The position numbers and the translations under genes were made by a program. A DNA stretch of 11,066 nucleotides, from the NCBI GenBank assembly GCA_964388085.1, contig CAYLZW010000202.1:1-11066 (forward strand). The letters run 5' to 3'. Under the pieces are notes generated by a model. It was not told the origin of the DNA, ran no database searches, and worked only from the letters and a program-made list of their open reading frames with translations. Source of the stretch: CAYLZW01 sp964388085 (GTDB taxonomy: Bacteria > Myxococcota > UBA727 > CAYLZW01). This document shows positions 6,450 to 11,066 of the stretch, one piece after another. Position 1 is the first letter of the stretch, and each line of letters begins with the position of its first letter.

Positions 6450-8693
6450 GTGATGTCCTGGAAGGGCCGGCTGCATGACGGGCTCGTTCGGGCGCGCGTC
6501 GTCGTGCTGGGGCTGACGGCGCTGGCAGCAGCCGCGGCGTCGCTCTACGGCCTCGGTATCCCCTTCGATATGTCCTTCCGGCCCTTGTTCGCGCACGACG
6601 AGGCGCTGTTACGAGAGACCGAGCGCTTCGAGGCCACCTTCGGCCAGGTGTCGGGCGCGTTCATCGGCGTCGTGCTCGAGCACGAGCGCACGCTCACGCG
6701 GCCCTTTCTCGAGGATCTCGGCGCGCTGACGGAGGCGGTGGAAGCGCTGCCGCACGTCGTCGATGTCATCAGCCTCACGCAGCCGCTCGCGCCGACCTGG
6801 GAGCGAACGCTCGAGGCCAAGGTGCACGTGCTCGATGGTGCGGAGGACCCGGTCGAGCGCATCCGTTCGCTCGAGCGCACGCACGAGCGCTACCTGCGGA
6901 ACGTGCTCAGCGACGACGATCGGACGTCCGCGCTCTACGCCCGCCTCGACCTCCCGCTCGAGGACCTCGACGGCCGAACGCCCGTCATCCACGCCTTTCG
7001 CGACGTGGTGCAGCGCCTGGCGCCGCAGGGATCCACGACGCACCTCGTCGGCATCAGCGTGGTCGAGGAGGCCTACGCCCGCTTATTGACCAGCAGCGTC
7101 GTCGTCACTGTGGGGCTCACGAGCGCGGTCATCTGCCTGCTCTTGCTGCTCGTCTACGGCAGCGCGCGCGCCGTCATCATCGTCATGGCGGGCACCGCGA
7201 TCGCCTCTCCGCTCACCCTCGCGGCCATGCGCGCGCAGGGTGACGCGCTCACGCTCGTGAACGGCATGGTGCCGGTGGTGGTGCTCGTCGTCGCCGTCGC
7301 TGACGCCATCCACATGCTCGACGCCTTCCTCGAGGAGCGCCGCGAGGGCAGGGCGCTGAGCCCGGCGCGCGCGGCCTTCGAGCGCATGTTCGTCCCCTGC
7401 CTGCTGACCTCGCTGACCACCGCCGCGGGCTTTTTGTCGCTGCTCTCCGCCGACCTCCCCGCCATCCGCGGCTTCGGCCTGCACGTGAGCGTCGGCGTCG
7501 CGCTCGCCTTCGTCTTGAACCAGGCGCTCGTGCCGCCGCTGCTCTCTTGGCTCGCGCCGCCCGACGGCCGAGGGCTCGGGGGGCGCTTGGACCGGCTCGC
7601 CGGCAGGCTGGCGCAGCGGGTCACGGCCGCTCCGCTGCAGGGCGTCGCGCTCACCGCCCTCGTCGTCGTGGGGCTGCTGGCCGCCATCCCCTGGCTGCGG
7701 GTCGATCAGCGCTTCAACGAGGACGTGCCCGCCGGTCATCCCCTCCGCACCGCGCAGGCGATGTTCGAGGAGAAATTCACCGGCGTGCTCGGCCCCGAGA
7801 TCGTCGTCCGCCGCAAGGATGGGACGCCGCTCGTCACCGCCGTGGACCTCGCCGCCCTCGAGCGCTTCACGACCGCGATCGGCCGGCACGACGATGTCCG
7901 CTCGGTGCAGAGCGTGCTCGACCTGCTCGAGCGCGAGACCTTGCCGGAGGACCTCTGGGGCATGACGCTCGACCAGTTGCGCGCCCACGAGGAGCTGCGC
8001 TTCTTCACGGACAGCGTCGTCAGCGCCGATCTGCGCGAGCTCGCCGTCATCGTGCGCATCCGGGACGTGGGCACGAGCGCGTCGCTCAGCTTCGCACAGC
8101 AGCTCGAGGCGACGGCCGCGTCCACGCTCGGTCCGGCCTATGACGTCGCCGTGGTGGGCCAGTGGTGGCTCGCGCAGTCCGGCATGGCCTCGCTCCTCGA
8201 CGACCTGCTCGCGAGCTTCTTGCTGAGCTGCGTCGTGGTGCTGCCCTTCCTCTGGTTCGCCGCGCGGCGAAGGCGCCTGTTCCTCCTCGGGGTCCTCGCG
8301 AACGTGCTGCCGGTGTTGTGCGCGCTCGGCATCATGGCGGCGCTCGGCATCTCGCTGCGCATCGGCACCGCGATGATCCTGGCGCTCGCGCTCGGCATCG
8401 CCGTCGACGACACGCTCCACCTCTTGGCGCGCCTCGAGAAGGAGCGGGGCGAGGGACGTTCGCCGCGGCAAGCGGTGCAACGCGCCCTCGCGAAGACCGG
8501 GCGCTCGCTGGTGCTGACCACCGTCGTGCTGGCGGCCGGCTTTCTCAGCATGACGACGAGCGAGCTGCTCGCGCTGCGCGACATGGGGCTGGTCGCGGCG
8601 CTGACCCTGTCGCTGGCGCTCCTGGTCGACGTGCTCGCGCTCCCGGGGCTCTATCTGCTGAGCACCCGCCGCGACGGAGGTGCGTCGGCATAG
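6450..8693 (+). CDS. RND-superfamily MMPL-type exporter
   Basis: The product is a 747-residue inner-membrane protein with the duplicated RND/MMPL layout. One transmembrane helix (about 15-38) is followed by a large extracytoplasmic loop (about 40-208) and a five-helix bundle (about 210-365). A second single helix (about 392-412) precedes a second loop (to about 575) and a second bundle to the C-terminus. Each bundle carries the expected polar site in a membrane helix: AVADAIHMLDAF (Asp285) and GIAVDDTLHLLARLEKE (Asp653/Asp654, His657), probable proton-relay residues. MMPL proteins export lipids and lipid-like products by proton antiport. No periplasmic adaptor or outer-membrane channel gene is in the window. 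It lies 3 bases after the second carrier gene and ends the operon. It is the likely exporter of the pathway product, or of a lipid moved to the envelope. Confidence 0.9.
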   Translation: MMSWKGRLHDGLVRARVVVLGLTALAAAAASLYGLGIPFDMSFRPLFAHDEALLRETERFEATFGQVSGAFIGVVLEHERTLTRPFLEDLGALTEAVEALPHVVDVISLTQPLAPTWERTLEAKVHVLDGAEDPVERIRSLERTHERYLRNVLSDDDRTSALYARLDLPLEDLDGRTPVIHAFRDVVQRLAPQGSTTHLVGISVVEEAYARLLTSSVVVTVGLTSAVICLLLLLVYGSARAVIIVMAGTAIASPLTLAAMRAQGDALTLVNGMVPVVVLVVAVADAIHMLDAFLEERREGRALSPARAAFERMFVPCLLTSLTTAAGFLSLLSADLPAIRGFGLHVSVGVALAFVLNQALVPPLLSWLAPPDGRGLGGRLDRLAGRLAQRVTAAPLQGVALTALVVVGLLAAIPWLRVDQRFNEDVPAGHPLRTAQAMFEEKFTGVLGPEIVVRRKDGTPLVTAVDLAALERFTTAIGRHDDVRSVQSVLDLLERETLPEDLWGMTLDQLRAHEELRFFTDSVVSADLRELAVIVRIRDVGTSASLSFAQQLEATAASTLGPAYDVAVVGQWWLAQSGMASLLDDLLASFLLSCVVVLPFLWFAARRRRLFLLGVLANVLPVLCALGIMAALGISLRIGTAMILALALGIAVDDTLHLLARLEKERGEGRSPRQAVQRALAKTGRSLVLTTVVLAAGFLSMTTSELLALRDMGLVAALTLSLALLVDVLALPGLYLLSTRRDGGASA

Positions 8694-9592
8694 GGCACAG
8701 CGCACGGAGGCCGTGTCCCTTTGGGTGCGCCCGAGGCCGCGGCCTTGCGCTTGCGCCGGGCCTTTCGGACGACGGGCACACCGACCTGGGGGGAGTTGAG
8801 CCACAGCGCCATGAGCAGCGGCCGGCTGCTGACGCCGAACTTGCGGTAGATGTCCGTGACGCGCTGGTGCAGGGAGCGCCGTCCCATGCCGAGCTCGACG
8901 GCGATGTCTCCCTCGGCCTTGCCCGTCAGCAGGAGGCGCAGCACCACGCGCTCCTTCGGCGTCAGCGGCTCGGCGCAGTCGATGTACCCGGCCCAGCGCG
9001 CGAGGCAGCGGAGCAGCGGCATCAGGCCGCGCAGTCCCTCGAGCACGATCAGGCGGTCTCGCTCGCTGAACGACGGCGCGCCGAGCGGGCGATCGAACCA
9101 CAGCAGCACCTCGAGGTCGCCGTCCATCGGATGCACGGCGACGACGCGGTCGGCGCTGCCGAACGCGGCCAGGCTCTCCTCGAAGCCGGCCGGGCGCCGC
9201 TCCGCGCTCGAGATGTCGGCGCGCAGCAGGGCGCGGGGGCGCCCCACGCCCGCGACCACGGCCTTCACGCCGGCGTCGCTCGCGTACCGGCCGAGCCGGA
9301 TGCGGGCCTCGATGTCGTCGTCGAGCACGCGCCCGTCGGCGGCCATGGCGAGCGCGAACCCCGGCTTCCAACCCGCCACCGCGTGGCAGGATCGGTCGGC
9401 GACCTTCTGCCCTCGCGCGAGGAGCTGCGCGCCGCCGGCGCCGGCGCCGAGGAGCGCGCCGAGGCGCTGCACGGCGTGCCGCACGGCGCTCTCGGCGTCT
9501 CCGCGGGCGAAGCGCGCCACGTCCACCCACAGGTGTAGGAGGGAAGCCCACTCTTGGTCGCTCAGCGACCGCTCAAATCCGCCGTCGGCCAC
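8651..9592 (-). CDS. LuxR-family (HTH) transcriptional regulator with GAF-like N-terminal region
   Basis: The product is a 313-residue regulator. A C-terminal LuxR/FixJ helix-turn-helix lies at about residues 203-262: EPLTPKERVVLRLLLTGKAEGDIAVELGMGRRSLHQRV in shape, then TDIYRKFGV. Residues 1-195 look like a sensory region; the stretch with VLLWFDRPL...FSERDRLIVLEGL resembles the end of a GAF domain, but no ligand site is visible. It has no phospho-acceptor receiver domain. The GTG at 9592 is chosen because AAGGGGG lies 4 bases upstream; a GTG at 9658 would add 22 residues but has no ribosome-binding site and abuts a palindrome. A basic tail of about 50 residues (VRKARRKRK) follows the HTH and is encoded antisense to the exporter's 3' end. 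Its position next to the operon makes it a candidate pathway regulator, though it could be unrelated. Confidence 0.82.
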   Translation of the reverse strand: MADGGFERSLSDQEWASLLHLWVDVARFARGDAESAVRHAVQRLGALLGAGAGGAQLLARGQKVADRSCHAVAGWKPGFALAMAADGRVLDDDIEARIRLGRYASDAGVKAVVAGVGRPRALLRADISSAERRPAGFEESLAAFGSADRVVAVHPMDGDLEVLLWFDRPLGAPSFSERDRLIVLEGLRGLMPLLRCLARWAGYIDCAEPLTPKERVVLRLLLTGKAEGDIAVELGMGRRSLHQRVTDIYRKFGVSSRPLLMALWLNSPQVGVPVVRKARRKRKAAASGAPKGTRPPCAVPYADAPPSRRVLSR

Positions 9593-9659
9593 TCGGCCCC
9601 CTTGCCGGTGCTCAAAACACCAACCGGAAACGCTAGCGGGCGTGTGCAGAGGGTTCACC

Positions 9660-9673
9660 GCAACAAATGTTGC
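9660..9673. promoter_or_regulatory. AT-rich palindrome upstream of the LuxR-type gene, candidate operator
   Basis: The 14 bases GCAACA-AA-TGTTGC form a perfect inverted repeat with 6-base arms and a 2-base spacer. It lies 67 bases upstream of the chosen regulator start, in the gap to apaG. The AT-rich core is striking in this GC-rich background and is followed on the plus strand by a run of eight C. A LuxR-type or other dimeric regulator could bind it, perhaps for autoregulation. The symmetry is seen directly; the function is inferred. Confidence 0.4.
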
Positions 9674-9747
9674 ACCCCCCCCTCGCGGGCGCCGGCGGGC
9701 CGCAAAAGTCGCGCTGTGAGCGGCTGCGCGCGCGCTTGGCGGCGTCC

Positions 9748-9773
9748 CTCGCGCGTCGGATCAGGGGCGCGAG
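9748..9773 (-). terminator. Weak hairpin after apaG, possible terminator
   Basis: CTCGCGC (9748-9754) pairs with GCGCGAG (9767-9773) around a 12-base loop, starting about 10 bases past the apaG stop. No T-run follows on the minus strand, so intrinsic termination is doubtful. GAGATCAG is also repeated in tandem at 9771-9786, across the apaG stop. Confidence 0.2.
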
Positions 9774-9782
9774 ATCAGGAGA

Positions 9783-10166
9783 TCAGTGGATCGAGTCAGG
9801 CGTCGCGAGCGCGAAGGGGGCGATCAAGGCCTCGAAGCGTTCGCCGGTCGGGCGGCTCATGAGGTACTCGCCCTCCATGAGCCCGCTCGGGGTGCGCAGG
9901 ATCGCGCCCGACGTGTAGGTGAAGCTCTGCCCCTGGTTCAACGCGGGCTGGTAGCCGACGACACCGGGACCGCGCACGTGCTCCACGTCGCCGCGGGAGT
10001 CGGTGATCACCCAGTGGCGGGCGACGAGGGTGGCCGGCTCCTGTCCCTCGTTGGTGATGGTGACCGTGTATGAAAACGCCCAACGGTGCTCGTCCGGTGA
10101 CGAGTGCTCAGGCAACCATTGCGCGTCCACGCGCACGCGGACGCCTTCGGTGACGGCTTCGGACAC
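9783..10166 (-). CDS. apaG: ApaG family protein
   Basis: The product is a 127-residue single-domain beta-sandwich protein of the ApaG (DUF525) family, which is about 125 residues long. Recognisable blocks are EGVRVRVDAQWLPEHSSPDE, FSYTVTITNEG, LVARHWVITDSRG, HVRGPGVVGYQPAL, and the C-terminal GLMEGEYLM and FEALIAPFALATP. ApaG is linked to divalent cation (Co/Mg) resistance in enterobacteria and resembles the FBXO3 ApaG domain; its biochemical role is not settled. The GTG at 10166 is preferred: GGAGAGG lies 6 bases upstream, and translation then begins VSEAVTEGVRV, right where family members start. An ATG at 10190 would add eight residues and lacks a ribosome-binding site. It appears to be a housekeeping gene outside the biosynthetic operon, divergent from the kinase gene. 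Confidence 0.93.
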   Translation of the reverse strand: MSEAVTEGVRVRVDAQWLPEHSSPDEHRWAFSYTVTITNEGQEPATLVARHWVITDSRGDVEHVRGPGVVGYQPALNQGQSFTYTSGAILRTPSGLMEGEYLMSRPTGERFEALIAPFALATPDSIH

Positions 10167-10172
10167 GGAAAA

Positions 10173-10179
10173 CCTCTCC
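10173..10179 (-). promoter_or_regulatory. Ribosome-binding site of apaG
   Basis: On the minus strand GGAGAGG sits 6 bases before the GTG at 10166, supporting this start over the ATG at 10190. Confidence 0.6.
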
Positions 10180-10200
10180 AACGGGCCCATTTGACGCCAA

Positions 10201-10252
10201 GTCGAGCGCCGTTGTCGAGCGCCGCGATCCGGCATCGCTGTCGAGCAGCAGC
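10201..10252. repeat. 13-base phased GTCGAGC repeats in the apaG-kinase intergenic region
   Basis: GTCGAGCGCCGTT (10201) is directly followed by GTCGAGCGCCGCG (10214); the two share 11 of 13 bases. After one unrelated 13-base unit, GTCGAGC recurs at 10240, so all three copies keep a 13-base register. The repeats lie in the divergent intergenic region (10167-10284) that should hold the promoters of apaG and the kinase. They could be protein-binding sites or chance in GC-rich DNA. I see no convincing -35/-10 pair; a TTGACG at 10191 lacks a partner. Confidence 0.4.
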
Positions 10253-10284
10253 GCACCCGCCGAGCTTCGGGCTATCGTGGCGGC

Positions 10285-11066
10285 GTGCAGCGACCGGACA
10301 GCGTCGGCCCCTACGAAGTGTTGCAGCTGCTCGCGGCCGGCGGCATGGCCGAGGTCTACCTCGCCCGAAAGCCAGGACCGGGTGGGTTCGAGAAGCGCGT
10401 CGTGGTCAAGCGCATCGCCAAGCAACTGCTCGGCGATCGCGAGATCGAGACCATGTTCCTCGACGAAGCGCGCGTGCACGCTCGCCTCGATCACCCGAAC
10501 ATCGTGCAGATCCATGACTTTGGCGAGATCGAGGGCCAGCGCGACCAGGGCGCCTACTACATCGCCATGGAGTTCGTCGCCGGCGCAACCCTGCGCTGGG
10601 TGATCGACAACGCCAACGCCGTGCGCCGGCCGGTCCCCGTGCACCACGCCCTGCGCGTCACCTCCGACGTGCTCGCCGGTCTGCACTACGCGCACGAGCT
10701 GCGTGACGACGAGACCAACGATCCGCTGCACCTCGTCCACCGCGACATCTCGCCCGTGAACGTGCTGATCTCGCGCAGCGGGGCGGCCAAGATCTGCGAC
10801 TTCGGCGTCGCCAAGAGCGAGCTGCAGCGGGTCTACACCCGCGTCGGCATCGTGAAGGGCAAGTTCCGCTACATGGCGCCGGAGCAGCTGAACGGCGTCC
10901 CGCTCGATCGCCGCGCCGACGTGTTCGCCGTCGGCGTCTGCCTCTGGGAGATGCTCGTCGGCCGCCGGCTGTTCGATCAGGTCACCGAGGAGGAGGCCAT
11001 CGAGGCCATCCGCGCCGGCGACTACCCGCCGCCGAGCGCCTATCGGCCGGACCTGCCGCGCGCGGT
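10285..11066 (+). CDS. Serine/threonine protein kinase, Hanks type (3' end outside window)
   Basis: The frame stays open from the GTG at 10285 to the right edge (260 codons), so the protein is truncated here. It contains most of a eukaryotic-like kinase domain: the glycine-rich loop LAAGGMAEVYLA, the ATP-binding lysine Lys42 in VVVKRI, a C-helix glutamate in FLDEARVHARL, the catalytic loop HRDISPVNV (Asp154), the magnesium-binding DFG (Asp172) and the MAPEQ motif. The domain starts within about ten residues of the N-terminus. The GGMAEVYLAR and HRDISPxNV signatures are typical of myxobacterial kinases. Any C-terminal sensor, membrane or repeat region is beyond the window. The upstream gap to apaG is about 118 bases, so it has its own promoter region. 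No link to the biosynthetic operon is evident. The GTG is the plausible start; I see no strong ribosome-binding site. Confidence 0.92.
   Translation, partial: MQRPDSVGPYEVLQLLAAGGMAEVYLARKPGPGGFEKRVVVKRIAKQLLGDREIETMFLDEARVHARLDHPNIVQIHDFGEIEGQRDQGAYYIAMEFVAGATLRWVIDNANAVRRPVPVHHALRVTSDVLAGLHYAHELRDDETNDPLHLVHRDISPVNVLISRSGAAKICDFGVAKSELQRVYTRVGIVKGKFRYMAPEQLNGVPLDRRADVFAVGVCLWEMLVGRRLFDQVTEEEAIEAIRAGDYPPPSAYRPDLPRA

Noticed and set aside
8162..9538. 458-codon plus-strand open frame across the exporter end and the regulator
   Set aside because: It is Arg/Ala/Gly-rich and overlaps two genes with convincing motifs in other frames; it is a composition artefact.
7083..9551. Very long open frame (822 codons) on the minus strand
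   Set aside because: It lies antisense to most of the MMPL exporter, and its left-hand part reads as low-complexity Arg/Gly/Ala/Glu/Asp-rich sequence without domains. Long antisense frames are expected in DNA of this GC content.
9593..9658. Longer N-terminus for the LuxR-type regulator from a GTG at 9658
   Set aside because: It has no ribosome-binding site, directly abuts the palindrome, and adds 22 residues with no visible motif. It remains possible, but the GTG at 9592 is better supported.
10271..10280. TATCGT just before the kinase start as a -10 promoter element
   Set aside because: No acceptable -35 element is found at the right distance, and a single hexamer match is too weak in GC-rich DNA.

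Overview
The window is very GC-rich, densely packed bacterial DNA. A Hanks-type Ser/Thr kinase of the style common in myxobacteria (HRDISPVN catalytic loop), a LuxR-type regulator and a long biosynthetic operon together suggest a Myxococcota (Polyangia-like) chromosome. This assignment is an inference from gene style and composition only.

Positions 1-8693 form one plus-strand operon of eleven genes; its first gene is cut by the left edge. Most neighbours overlap by 4 to 8 bases, which implies translational coupling. In order: the C-terminal end of an AMP-forming acyl ligase; an isoprenylcysteine methyltransferase-like membrane protein; a KAS III-like condensing enzyme; an AurF-family diiron N-oxygenase; a small carrier protein; a class II aaRS-like amino acid:[carrier protein] ligase; an extended-SDR thioester reductase; a Sfp-type phosphopantetheinyl transferase; a ferritin-like diiron protein; a second carrier protein; and an RND/MMPL exporter.

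The parts suggest a compact non-NRPS pathway. The aaRS-like enzyme would load an amino acid onto the first carrier, while the AMP ligase and the second carrier would supply an acyl group. The KAS III-like enzyme would join the two, diiron chemistry would oxidise nitrogen or carbon, and the reductase would release or reduce the thioester. The methyltransferase would cap the product and the MMPL protein would export it. The product cannot be read from the sequence; an N-oxidised amino-acid-derived lipid is the working hypothesis. I do not recognise this exact gene combination as a described pathway.

Positions 8651-9592 carry a minus-strand LuxR-type regulator, convergent with and overlapping the exporter gene. 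It is a candidate local regulator and has an AT-rich palindrome upstream. Downstream housekeeping begins: minus-strand apaG (9783-10166), then a divergent plus-strand Ser/Thr kinase (from 10285) that runs off the right edge. There is no gene-free stretch over 300 bases, and I saw no RNA genes, insertion sequences or CRISPR arrays.
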